From Pseudomonadota bacterium (GTDB lineage: Bacteria > Pseudomonadota > Gammaproteobacteria > Burkholderiales > JABEVD01), in NCBI GenBank assembly GCA_021848825.1, contig JAJZTQ010000020.1, positions 2,461 through 51,598 of the forward strand: a stretch of DNA of 49,138 bases, read 5' to 3'. Positions 17,357 through 26,074 of the stretch are shown here, one piece after another. Both the position numbers and the translations under genes were made by a program. The notes below the pieces were generated by a model. That model saw only the letters and a program-made list of their open reading frames with translations. It searched no databases and was not told where the DNA came from. The number at the start of each line of letters is the position of its first letter. Positions within the stretch are counted from its first letter, which is position 1.

Positions 17357-18633
17357 AAGTCCATCATGAAAGAAGAAAGCGCCTTTTCGAGAAAATCGAA
17401 GGCGTGGTCATTTTGCCCACTGCGCACCATCAGGTCCGCAACAGGGATTCCCATTATCCTTACCGCTTCGACAGCCATTTCTATTACCTGACCGGATTTC
17501 CCGAACCGGAAGCCGTGCTCGTCATGATCGAAGGGAAGAGCATCCTTTTCTGCAGGGAAAAGGACATGGAGCGCGAAATCTGGGACGGCTACAGATACGG
17601 CCCGGAAGGGGCGAAGGATCGTTTTCTTTTCGACGAAGCCCACCCGATCTCGACATTCGAGGACATGCTGCCGAAATTTCTCGCCGATCAGCCCTGCGTT
17701 TCCTATCCTGTAGGTCAGGACGAGAAATTCGATTCGAAGATGATTTCAGCGCTCAATTCGGTGCGAAGCCAGGTGAGGAGCGGAATTTCTTCGCCTTCCG
17801 AGATCAGGGACATCCGCCCTCAAATAGACGAAATGCGGCTTTTCAAGGACGAGCACGAGCTTCTTCTGATTAGGCGCTCCGCCCAGATCGCGTCAAACGC
17901 GCACAGGATCGCGATGAAGACTGCAAAGCCCGGGATGATGGAATACCAGATTGAGGCCGAACTCCTTGCAGAATTCAGGAGAAAGGGTGCGCAGGCGCCT
18001 TCCTATACCCCCATCGTGGCGGGAGGAGGAAACGCCTGCGTCCTTCATTACGTCGAAAACAATGCGCAATTGAAGGGAGGGGATCTTCTCCTCATCGATG
18101 CCGGATGCGAGCTCGATGGCTATGCTTCTGACATCACCCGGACTTTTCCCGTCAACGGAAAATTCAGCCCTGCCCAGAAGGATCTTTACGAACTCGTTCT
18201 CTCCGCCCAGGCTGAAGCGCTTCTTGAGGTGAAAGCGGGTTCTTCATGGCAGAGTCCTCATGAAGCGGCAGTGCGCATTCTTTCCCAGGGATTCATAGAC
18301 CTGGGGCTCTGCAAGGGAAGCCTGGAAGAAGTGATCGAATCCGGGGACTACAGGCGCTTCTACATGCACAGGACGGGGCACTGGCTGGGACTAGACGTGC
18401 ATGATGCAGGAAGCTACAAGACGGGCGAAGCATGGAGGAATCTCGAGCCCGGCATGGTGCTCACCGTCGAGCCCGGATGCTATGTGCGCCCTGCCGAAAA
18501 TGTTCCGGAATACTTCTGGAACATCGGCATCAGGATAGAAGACGACGTGCATGTGACGGCAGAAGGCCATGAGATATTGACGAAAGACACGCCCAAGACA
18601 ATTTCCGAAATAGAGGACTGGATGGTTTCATGA
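17353..18633 (+). CDS. pepP: Xaa-Pro aminopeptidase
   Basis: A 426-aa M24 metallopeptidase that releases N-terminal residues from X-Pro peptides. An aminopeptidase-P N-terminal domain (about 1-165) precedes the pita-bread domain. Metal ligands are visible in LLIDAGCELDGYASDITRTF, HRTGHWLGLDVHD, TVEPGCYV and the late R-I-E-D. It lies between murU and ubiH with 4-bp overlaps at both ends, so it belongs to one operon with amgK. Confidence 0.95.
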   Translation: MKVHHERRKRLFEKIEGVVILPTAHHQVRNRDSHYPYRFDSHFYYLTGFPEPEAVLVMIEGKSILFCREKDMEREIWDGYRYGPEGAKDRFLFDEAHPISTFEDMLPKFLADQPCVSYPVGQDEKFDSKMISALNSVRSQVRSGISSPSEIRDIRPQIDEMRLFKDEHELLLIRRSAQIASNAHRIAMKTAKPGMMEYQIEAELLAEFRRKGAQAPSYTPIVAGGGNACVLHYVENNAQLKGGDLLLIDAGCELDGYASDITRTFPVNGKFSPAQKDLYELVLSAQAEALLEVKAGSSWQSPHEAAVRILSQGFIDLGLCKGSLEEVIESGDYRRFYMHRTGHWLGLDVHDAGSYKTGEAWRNLEPGMVLTVEPGCYVRPAENVPEYFWNIGIRIEDDVHVTAEGHEILTKDTPKTISEIEDWMVS

Positions 18634-19787
18634 GCGAACAGGTCGATGTTCTCGTCATTGGAGGCGGACCGGTTGGGGCGGCGCTCGCGCTTTCCCTGAA
18701 GGACTCCCCCGTTTCCGTGATGGTGCTGGAGGCGAAGGCTGCCCCGCAGCGGGATCCGAGAATACTGGCGATGTCCTATGGCAGCAAGCTCCATCTCGAA
18801 AGCATCGGGGCGTGGGCTGGGGTCGAGGACGCAACCCCCATCGAAACCATCCATGTTTCCCAGAAGGGCGGCTTCGGACGGACGATCCTGACCGCCCAAT
18901 CCGCCGGCGTCCCCGCACTGGGTTATGTCGCAAGCTACCAGGACATCCATCATGCGCTGGTATCGAAACTCGAAAAGGGCGTCTATCTGGAAGGCGCATG
19001 CGCCGCCGAAATCGATCTTTCGGAATCCTGGGGCACCGTCGATTTCGACTATCAGGGGAAAAGGCGGCAGATCGCGGCGAAGCTTGTCGTGATGGCGGAA
19101 GGCGGAAAGCTTGTCGAGCATGTCAGGGAAATCGAGAGAAAGCGCCATGAATACGGCCAGTGGGCAGTCATAGGCCAGGTCAGCACAGAAAAACCCCACA
19201 AGAACAGGGCCTTCGAACGCTTCACTGCTGAAGGCCCGCTGGCGCTGCTGCCCCGAGGCGAAGGTTTTTCCATGGTCTGGACTGCGAAGCCTGAAGATGC
19301 GAAGCTGCTGCTCTCCCTTGAAAAGACGCAATTCCTGGAGAGACTGCAGGATCATTTCGGCGAAAGGCTTGGAAAATTCGTCGACGCCGGCCCCCTCACT
19401 GGATTTCCTTTGGCGCTCTCCTATGCCGTCCCCTTCGTGTCGAAGCACCTCGCCCTGATCGGAAATGCTGCCCAGACCCTGCATCCCGTTTCAGGACAGG
19501 GACTCAATCTCGGACTTCGCGACGTCAGGACGCTCGCAAGGGAAATCATGGAAGCCGATGAAATCGGGTCTGAATCGATGCTGGAGCATTACCGCAAAAT
19601 GCGGGAAATCGACAGGAAGGGCGGGATTTTCTTCACCGATTCGCTGATCAAGGTATTCTCGAACGAAATCCCCTTGCTCAGCGGCGGAAGGGGTCTTGCG
19701 CTCGCCTCCCTGGACTGCCTTCCCGCGCTCAAGGACGCTTTTTCGAAGACTATGATGTTCGGAGCCGGAGCAAGATCGATTTTGTGA
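18630..19787 (+). CDS. ubiH: UbiH/UbiF-family FAD hydroxylase
   Basis: A 385-aa FAD-dependent monooxygenase of ubiquinone synthesis. VLVIGGGPVGAALAL at residues 8-22 is the dinucleotide-binding loop. The second FAD motif LIGNAAQTLHPVSGQGLNLGLRD is near residue 275. The operon position after pepP is the classic one for UbiH. The exact ring position hydroxylated cannot be told from sequence. The dusB promoter overlaps its 3' end. Confidence 0.9.
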   Translation: MSEQVDVLVIGGGPVGAALALSLKDSPVSVMVLEAKAAPQRDPRILAMSYGSKLHLESIGAWAGVEDATPIETIHVSQKGGFGRTILTAQSAGVPALGYVASYQDIHHALVSKLEKGVYLEGACAAEIDLSESWGTVDFDYQGKRRQIAAKLVVMAEGGKLVEHVREIERKRHEYGQWAVIGQVSTEKPHKNRAFERFTAEGPLALLPRGEGFSMVWTAKPEDAKLLLSLEKTQFLERLQDHFGERLGKFVDAGPLTGFPLALSYAVPFVSKHLALIGNAAQTLHPVSGQGLNLGLRDVRTLAREIMEADEIGSESMLEHYRKMREIDRKGGIFFTDSLIKVFSNEIPLLSGGRGLALASLDCLPALKDAFSKTMMFGAGARSIL

Positions 19788-19809
19788 AAGACCGGGAAAA
19801 GTTTACAAT
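19782..19809 (+). promoter_or_regulatory. Candidate promoter for dusB-fis-purHD
   Basis: TTGTGA (19782-19787) and TACAAT (19804-19809) are spaced by 16 nt, with the -35 lying over the ubiH stop. Transcription would start about 20 nt upstream of the dusB GTG. Confidence 0.5.
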
Positions 19810-19836
19810 GACCTCTTTTTCTGCAGAATCCGCATC

Positions 19837-20850
19837 GTGAAAATCGGCCCCTATACCCTCAGGAACAACCTGATCGTCGCGCCCATGGCGGGCGTCACGG
19901 ACAGGCCGTTTCGCCAGCTTTGCAAGGCGATGGGCGCGGGCATGGCGGTTTCCGAGATGGTTTCGAGCAATTCCCTGCTCTGGGGAAGCGACAAGACCCG
20001 GAGGCGCGCGAATCACGAAGGCGAAGTCGAACCGATTTCGGTTCAGATCGCTGGAGCCGATCCCGCGATGATGGCGGAAGCAGCCAGATACAACGTCGAC
20101 AACGGCGCACAGATCATCGACATCAACATGGGCTGCCCGGCAAAGAAGATATGCAACGTGATGGCGGGTTCGGCCCTTCTCCAGAACGAACCCCTGGTCG
20201 GCAGAATCCTCGAATCCGTCGTCAATGCGGTCGATGTCCCGGTCACCCTGAAGATCAGGACAGGATGGGACAGGGAAAGCAGGAATGCGGTGACTGTCGC
20301 AGGAATAGCGGAAAAATCGGGAATCAGGGCGCTCGCCATCCATGGCAGGACAAGGGCCTGCGGATACAGCGGGGAAGCGGAGTACGAAACCATTGCGCTC
20401 GTCAAATCCGAAATAGGCATTCCAGTCATCGCAAATGGCGACATCACTTCCCCCGAGAAGGCGAAATTCGTGCTCGACAAGACAGGGGTGGACGCCGTCA
20501 TGATAGGGCGTGCAGCGCAGGGAAGACCCTGGATATTCAGAGAAATATCGCATTACCTCGAAACGGGAGAGCATCTCCCAGATCCGGAAGTTTCGGAAAT
20601 ACATGAAGTGTTGATGAATCATTTGACCGATCTTTATCAATTCTACGGCGAGTTCACGGGATTGCGCGTGGCGAGAAAGCATATCTCCTGGTATACGAAG
20701 GGGCTGGCGGGTTCCGCGCAATTCAGGCACAGCATGAATCAGCTCCAGACCGGCGAAGAACAGATCACCCATGTAAATCGTTTCTTTTGCGAACTCCGTG
20801 AAAAAAGCCAGCGGCTTGTCTATGCAGGGGACGAAAAATGGGCGGCATGA
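19837..20850 (+). CDS. dusB: tRNA-dihydrouridine synthase B
   Basis: A 337-aa flavoenzyme that reduces uridines in the tRNA D-loop. APMAGVTDRPFRQL at about 14-27 is the FMN-site signature, and the catalytic cysteine lies in NMGCPAKKICN. IHGRTRACGYSG and VMIGRAAQGRPWIF are also conserved. It starts with GTG, giving the family-typical MKIGPYTLRNNLIVAPMAG. dusB followed by fis is an old proteobacterial pair; the overlap here is 13 bp, or 4 bp if fis starts at its second ATG. Confidence 0.95.
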   Translation: MKIGPYTLRNNLIVAPMAGVTDRPFRQLCKAMGAGMAVSEMVSSNSLLWGSDKTRRRANHEGEVEPISVQIAGADPAMMAEAARYNVDNGAQIIDINMGCPAKKICNVMAGSALLQNEPLVGRILESVVNAVDVPVTLKIRTGWDRESRNAVTVAGIAEKSGIRALAIHGRTRACGYSGEAEYETIALVKSEIGIPVIANGDITSPEKAKFVLDKTGVDAVMIGRAAQGRPWIFREISHYLETGEHLPDPEVSEIHEVLMNHLTDLYQFYGEFTGLRVARKHISWYTKGLAGSAQFRHSMNQLQTGEEQITHVNRFFCELREKSQRLVYAGDEKWAA

Positions 20851-21083
20851 AGAACGACAGCGAAGTCGGCGCCTGCATCCGCAAGGCCGTCGAATCATAT
20901 TTCAAGGATCTGGACGGAGAAAAGCCCTGCGAGCTCTACGACCTCGTGATCCGCTGCGTGGAAAAACCGCTGATTGAAATCGCGCTCAACCATTCCGGGG
21001 GAAACCAGACCCGGGCTGCCGAACTCCTCGGGCTCAACAGAAATACCCTGAGGAAAAAAATGCAGGATCTCGGCATTTCCTGA
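20838..21083 (+). CDS. fis: DNA-binding protein Fis
   Basis: An 81-aa (or 78-aa) nucleoid protein. The C-terminal helix-turn-helix, N-Q-T-R-A-A-E-L-L-G-L-N-R-N-T-L-R-K-K, is the Fis signature and is shared with NtrC-type activators. Fis bends DNA and modulates growth-phase transcription. Two ATGs are possible, at 20838 and 20847; the latter forms an ATGA overlap with the dusB stop. Confidence 0.95.
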   Translation: MGGMKNDSEVGACIRKAVESYFKDLDGEKPCELYDLVIRCVEKPLIEIALNHSGGNQTRAAELLGLNRNTLRKKMQDLGIS

Positions 21084-21107
21084 TTCACCAACTTCAGATT
21101 CAAGGCC

Positions 21108-22670
21108 ATGACTTCTATTACCCAGGCGCTGATCAGCGTTTCAGACAAAAAAGGCATCAAGGAATTCGCATCGTTCCTTCACGGAATGGGCGTGAAAATC
21201 CTCTCGACAGGGGGAACGGCAAAGCTCCTTTCGGAGTCAGGCATCCCGGTGACCGAGGTCGGGGATTACACGGGCTTTCCCGAAATGCTGGACGGGCGGG
21301 TTAAAACGCTGCATCCCAAGATCCATGGCGGCATACTGGGGAGGCGTGATCTTCCCGAACATGTCGAGATGATGAAAAAAGCCGGGATTCCCGCAATCGA
21401 CCTCGTCGTCGTCAATCTCTATCCTTTCTCCCAGACCATCGCAAGGGAAGACTGCACGCTGATGGAAGCCATCGAGAACATCGACATCGGCGGCCCGACC
21501 ATGGTGAGGGCGGCTGCGAAGAACTATGCCCATGTCGCCGTCGCAACGGATCCGGAAGATTATGCCTCCATCATCGAGGAGATGAAGAAAACCGGGGGCG
21601 CAATCGGCATGGAATTGCGCTACAGCCTTTGCAGGAAAGCCTTCTCCCATACCGCGGCCTATGACGCGGCGATCAGCAACTACCTGACTTCCGTCTCTAT
21701 CGAAGGAAAGAAGCAGGAATTCCCCGAACAGATCAACCTGAACTTCCAGAAGATCCAGGATCTGAGATACGGAGAGAATCCCCACCAGAGCGCCTCTTTC
21801 TACAAGGAAAAGAATCCTGCCCAAGGCGCTCTCGCCAATTACAGCCAGATCCAGGGAAAAGAGCTTTCCTTCAACAACATAGGCGACGCGGATGCGGCAT
21901 GGGAATGCGTCAAGACTTTCGATGCCCCGGCATGCGTCATCGTCAAGCACGCCAATCCGTGCGGCGTTGCGATCTCGGAATCGATTCATGAAGCCTACAG
22001 GCTGGCGTTCTCGACCGACCCCACTTCCGCTTTCGGCGGGATCATCTCTTTCAACAGGACCGTCGACGGCGAGACTGCCGAAGCGGTGATCCAGCAGTTC
22101 GTCGAAGTGCTGATCGCCCCCGGCTACACGGAAGAGGCGAAAGCCATACTCGCCAGAAAGCCCAACATCAGGGTGCTTGCGGTTCCTCTTTCGGAAGGCG
22201 CAAACAAATATGACCTGAAGCGGATAGGCGGCGGCATCCTGGTGCAGACGCCTGACAACCTCAACGTCGCGGAAAGCGAGCTTCGCGTCGTCACGAAGAT
22301 TGCGCCGACAGAAATCCAGATGAAGGACATGCTTTTCGCATGGAAAGTGGCGAAATACGTGAAATCGAACGCCATCGTATTCGCTTCAAGCGGCCGCACC
22401 TTGGGAATAGGGGCGGGACAGATGAGCAGGGTAGACAGCACGAAAATCGCCTCGATCAAGGCGGAAAGCGCCGGACTCGATCTCTCGGGATCCGTTGTCG
22501 CATCGGATGCCTTCTTTCCGTTCAGGGACGGCGTGGACGTGCTGGCGAAGGCAGGGGCAAGAGCGGTCATCCAGCCCGGCGGGAGCATGCGCGACGAGGA
22601 AGTGATCGCGGCTGCCGACGAGCATGGCATCAGCATGGTCTTCACCGGCTTCAGGCATTTCAGGCATTGA
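21108..22670 (+). CDS. purH: AICAR transformylase/IMP cyclohydrolase
   Basis: A 520-aa bifunctional enzyme for the last two steps of IMP synthesis. The N-terminal cyclohydrolase domain (about 1-200) has [17 protein letters not shown] and [15 protein letters not shown]. The transformylase domain has [11 protein letters not shown], the catalytic KHANPCG and DAFFPFRDG. Full length. It follows fis by 24 bp and precedes purD by 4 bp. Confidence 0.98.
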   Translation: MTSITQALISVSDKKGIKEFASFLHGMGVKILSTGGTAKLLSESGIPVTEVGDYTGFPEMLDGRVKTLHPKIHGGILGRRDLPEHVEMMKKAGIPAIDLVVVNLYPFSQTIAREDCTLMEAIENIDIGGPTMVRAAAKNYAHVAVATDPEDYASIIEEMKKTGGAIGMELRYSLCRKAFSHTAAYDAAISNYLTSVSIEGKKQEFPEQINLNFQKIQDLRYGENPHQSASFYKEKNPAQGALANYSQIQGKELSFNNIGDADAAWECVKTFDAPACVIVKHANPCGVAISESIHEAYRLAFSTDPTSAFGGIISFNRTVDGETAEAVIQQFVEVLIAPGYTEEAKAILARKPNIRVLAVPLSEGANKYDLKRIGGGILVQTPDNLNVAESELRVVTKIAPTEIQMKDMLFAWKVAKYVKSNAIVFASSGRTLGIGAGQMSRVDSTKIASIKAESAGLDLSGSVVASDAFFPFRDGVDVLAKAGARAVIQPGGSMRDEEVIAAADEHGISMVFTGFRHFRH

Positions 22671-22674
22671 GATC

Positions 22675-23931
22675 ATGAAGATTCTTGTCATAGGAAACGG
22701 CGGGCGCGAACACGCCCTGGCCTGGAAGCTCGCCCGTTCGGCCCGAGTCAGCAGGGTTTATGTCGCGCCGGGAAATGCAGGTACGGCCCGCGACGAGGGC
22801 TGCGTCAATGTGGACCTCACCGAAATTCCTGACCTGATCGATTTCGCCAAGAAGGAATCGATCGCGCTCACCGTGGTCGGGCCCGAGGTGCCGCTCGCAA
22901 AGGGAATCGTCGACGATTTCAGGGCGGAAGGGCTCAAGATTTTCGGCCCGACAAAGGCAGCCGCCATGCTCGAAAGCTCGAAGGCTTTCGCGAAATCGTT
23001 CATGACGAGGCACGGCATTCCGACAGCAGACTATGCGGAATTCGAAGCGATCGCAGAGGCTCACCGCTATGTCGATGAAAAGGGCGCGCCCATCGTGATC
23101 AAGGCTGACGGACTCGCCGCGGGAAAGGGAGTCGTTGTCGCCATGACCCTCGATGAAGCGCATGCCGCGATCGATACCATCCTTTCCGACGGCGGGCGCG
23201 TCGTCATCGAGGAATATCTGGAAGGGGAGGAAGCGAGCTTCATCGTCATGGTGGACGGAAAGAATGTCCTTCCCTTCGTGACGAGCCAGGATCACAAGCG
23301 CCTTCTCGACGGCGACGCGGGACCGAACACGGGAGGGATGGGCGCCTATTCTCCCGCTGCAGTGGTCACCCCCTCGATACACGCCAGGGTGATGAGGGAG
23401 ATCATCCAGCCCGTGGTGCGCGGCATGATGCAGGACGGCATCGTCTATACCGGCTTTCTTTATGCAGGCCTGATGATAGACCGGGCGGGCAATCCGAAGA
23501 CGCTCGAATTCAACTGCAGGATGGGAGATCCCGAGACGCAGCCCATCATGATGCGCCTCAAGACGGACCTGAGTTTGCTGATCGAGCACGGGGTAAGCGG
23601 CACGCTCGACAAGATAGAAGCGGATTGGGACAGACGCGCCGCGCTCGGCGTCGTGATCGCTGCGGAAGGCTATCCCGAGTCCCCGAGGAAAGGCGATGTC
23701 ATCAACGGCCTTCCCAAAGACGGTGAAGATTTCCATGTCTTCCATGCGGGCACGAGGCTGGAAAACAACGAAGTGCTCACGAACGGAGGAAGAGTGCTCT
23801 GCGTCACCGCACTCGGGGACAGCGTCAAGATCGCACAGAGGCGCGCCTATCAGGTCGCGGAAAGCATCTCATTCAAGGGCTGCCAGATGAGAAAGGACAT
23901 CGGCCACAGGGCGATCGTTCCGAGGCAATGA
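22675..23931 (+). CDS. purD: Phosphoribosylamine-glycine ligase
   Basis: A 418-aa ATP-grasp enzyme joining glycine to phosphoribosylamine in purine synthesis. [31 protein letters not shown] and [22 protein letters not shown] are diagnostic. The ATG at 22675 matches the family N-terminus; the longer frame overlaps purH. Its stop overlaps the tsaC-like start (ATGA). Confidence 0.97.
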   Translation: [418 protein letters not shown]

Positions 23932-24467
23932 GTCTTTTCGAGAAAATCAGGCGCCATCTCGATTCGGGCGGAGTCATCGCCTATCCCACCGAATCCTGTT
24001 ACGGCCTCGGCTGCATTCCTGAAAATCACGATGCGGTGAAATCCCTGCTGAAGCTGAAGAAGCGGAAAAAAAGCAAAGGGCTCATCCTGATTGCAGGCAA
24101 TATGCGGGAGATCAGGAAATACATGAAGCATGTTCCGGAAAAGGAAATCCTGAAAGAATACTGGCCCGGCCCGAACACCCTTCTCATCGGCGCCTCCCGT
24201 CATGTTCCCCCATGGATCAAGGGGAAACACGAAAAAGTGGCGCTGCGCGTCACTGCGCACCGGGATGCCGCGAGGCTCTGCAATGCCATCGGATGCGCGC
24301 TGGTATCGACAAGCGCCAATTTCGCTGGACAGAAGCCGGCGAAATCCTTCAGGGAATGCATTTCCCGGTTCGGCGACAGGATTCTCGTCGTTCCGGGAAG
24401 AGTCGGGAAGAGGAAGAATCCTTCCACCATCATGGATCTCGAAAGCGGTCGGATCTACAGGCCCTAG
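23928..24467 (+). CDS. TsaC/Sua5/YrdC-family protein
   Basis: A 179-aa YrdC-fold protein. IAYPTESCYGLGC near the N-terminus, the basic run KLKKRKKSKGLILI, YWPGPNTLL and VSTSANFAG match threonylcarbamoyl-AMP synthase. TsaC makes the activated intermediate for t6A37 of ANN-decoding tRNAs from threonine, bicarbonate and ATP. The short single-domain length fits TsaC rather than Sua5. It is the last member of the purHD transcript, overlapping purD by 4 bp; no clear terminator was seen in the 91-bp gap that follows. Confidence 0.9.
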   Translation: MSLFEKIRRHLDSGGVIAYPTESCYGLGCIPENHDAVKSLLKLKKRKKSKGLILIAGNMREIRKYMKHVPEKEILKEYWPGPNTLLIGASRHVPPWIKGKHEKVALRVTAHRDAARLCNAIGCALVSTSANFAGQKPAKSFRECISRFGDRILVVPGRVGKRKNPSTIMDLESGRIYRP

Positions 24468-24558
24468 CGGCGATGGGCATCATGAGAAGGCCTGCGCGCT
24501 TGCCTCTCTTCATCGCGTTAGGTAGTATGGCTCGGATTTTCCATGCAATTTTGAGACC

Positions 24559-25620
24559 ATGCGAAACAGATTTCTTCCGATAGCCCTCTTCCAGGTCGGA
24601 CTTTTTTTTTCGCCCTTGTGCCTTGCAGATGATCCATTTGCACTCGACGAACCGTATGTCTTCGGCCAGGGCATGCGCTTCGGAAACTATTATGTTTCCG
24701 GCTATACCAACATCCAGATGGAGGACGCTTTCGGGCAACCGGCGAAGCTTTCTCTGGACGATCTCAGCATCTTCGTAGGCGGAAGAATCGGTAGATGGAT
24801 CAATCCCTTTACCGAAATCGAACTCACCAGGCAAACCCTGCTGAAGCAGGGAGGCAATCCGGGGCATGGCAATATCGTCGTCGAGCGGCTCTATGACGAC
24901 GCGCTGCTGACCGAGCACGATACCTTGCGTCTGGGCAAGACCCTGACGCCCCTCGGCGACTGGAACACGGTATTCGCCTCCCCGCTCGTTCCCACCATTA
25001 CCCGCCCGGACACGACTGCGGAAGGTTTCGAAACCAATGTCAGCGGAGTCGACTGGATGCGCGATATCCAGGAGGGGGCTTCCGACTTTCAGCTTTACTG
25101 GCAGCCTGACTACGAGTGGTTCGAGCGCCTGCCGAGAGAAACGCCCAGGCATTTCCAGCATGTAGTCGGCGGGCACTTCAACAGGCCCTCGGGATTGATA
25201 GACAAGATCGGCGCTTCATTCCAGCACGGCGTGCTGGCCGAAACGGGGGAGCAATACACCGTATTCGGCGTCAATGCCATTCAATCCTTCGGCAACCTGA
25301 TGCTGGAGAGCGAGGCGATCGCTTCGCGCTTCACCGGGACGGTTCTGCCATGGGCTCCCCCCAGGCTGCATTCGAACGAATCAGGCATTTTCGGCCTTGC
25401 CGATTATTCCTTCACGTCGAAATGGCATGGCATCCTCGAGGCGGAATACTATCAGGATCACCTGGTCGGCCCCTCATCGAGAAATACGCTTGTCGGTATC
25501 GATTACAAGCCGCATGCCTACATGGTCTGGAAGTTCGAATATGTCCATCAGTTGGGAACGCCGACCTCCTTTTCACCTATCCTGACGGGGTTGAATTGCT
25601 CTTTCTCGACCCTTTTCTGA
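24559..25620 (+). CDS. Outer-membrane porin-like beta-barrel protein
   Basis: A 353-aa exported protein. Residues 1-23 form a signal peptide (FLPIALFQVGLFFSPLCLA then DD). The rest is rich in alternating hydrophobic and aromatic residues, as in beta-barrels, and ends in F, the usual outer-membrane C-terminal residue. Segments such as LRLGKTLTPLGDWN and SDFQLYWQPDYEWF recall porins that sit beside short PstS-like proteins. The substrate is unknown. A T9 tract (24602-24610) lies in the signal-peptide codons. The next gene begins inside its 3' end, so the two are translationally coupled. Confidence 0.7.
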   Translation: MRNRFLPIALFQVGLFFSPLCLADDPFALDEPYVFGQGMRFGNYYVSGYTNIQMEDAFGQPAKLSLDDLSIFVGGRIGRWINPFTEIELTRQTLLKQGGNPGHGNIVVERLYDDALLTEHDTLRLGKTLTPLGDWNTVFASPLVPTITRPDTTAEGFETNVSGVDWMRDIQEGASDFQLYWQPDYEWFERLPRETPRHFQHVVGGHFNRPSGLIDKIGASFQHGVLAETGEQYTVFGVNAIQSFGNLMLESEAIASRFTGTVLPWAPPRLHSNESGIFGLADYSFTSKWHGILEAEYYQDHLVGPSSRNTLVGIDYKPHAYMVWKFEYVHQLGTPTSFSPILTGLNCSFSTLF

Positions 25621-26030
25621 AGCGCTTCCTGCCTGTTTTCCTGATATGGCCATTGTACGCCCATGCAGCGAGCCTGCTCATCGTCGCCTCCCCGCTTGTT
25701 CCTGAAAACAGGATCACGATCAAGGAACTGGCGGACATCTACATCATGAAAAAGGAGGATTGGTCGAACGGAATCAGGATAGTCCCCGTAAACAGGGAAG
25801 TGACGAGCCCGGAGCGGGAAAAATTTTCAAAGGAAGTCTTCAACCTTTCACCCGAGCAGATGGCTGACTACCTGAACCGGCTCCGATTCCAGGGAAAGCT
25901 CCCTCCTTCCGTCCAGACTTCGGATCAGGCTGTCCTGAATTTCGTCAGAAGCATTCCCGGCGCAATAGGCTATGTCAGCAGCATGGATCACCCGCCCAAG
26001 GACGTGAAGATTCTGATGCAGCTGCCCTGA
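25596..26030 (+). CDS. Short PstS-like periplasmic protein
   Basis: A 144-aa protein. The TTG at 25596, with GGGG six bases upstream, gives a signal peptide (LKRFLPVFLIWPLYAHA-A). The mature part resembles one lobe of phosphate-binding PstS-like proteins: ITIKELADIYIMKKEDWSNG, VPVNREVTSPEREKF and VRSIPGAIGYV. It is about half the length of true PstS, so high-affinity transport is not assured. It overlaps the porin-like gene by 25 bp and may work with it. The start is inferred; an upstream extension of this frame would lie inside the porin gene. Confidence 0.65.
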   Translation: MLFLDPFLKRFLPVFLIWPLYAHAASLLIVASPLVPENRITIKELADIYIMKKEDWSNGIRIVPVNREVTSPEREKFSKEVFNLSPEQMADYLNRLRFQGKLPPSVQTSDQAVLNFVRSIPGAIGYVSSMDHPPKDVKILMQLP

Positions 26031-26074
26031 ATCCTGGTGCCCGTCACGGAAATGCGCTATTTTTGAATTACAGC

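Noticed and set aside
24468-24558. Terminator or RNA gene between the tsaC-like and porin-like genes
   Set aside because: No stable stem with a T-run and no tRNA-like fold was seen in these 91 bp.
25116-25595. N-terminal extension of the PstS-like gene
   Set aside because: This part is antiphase to the well-supported porin-like frame and would remove the signal peptide.
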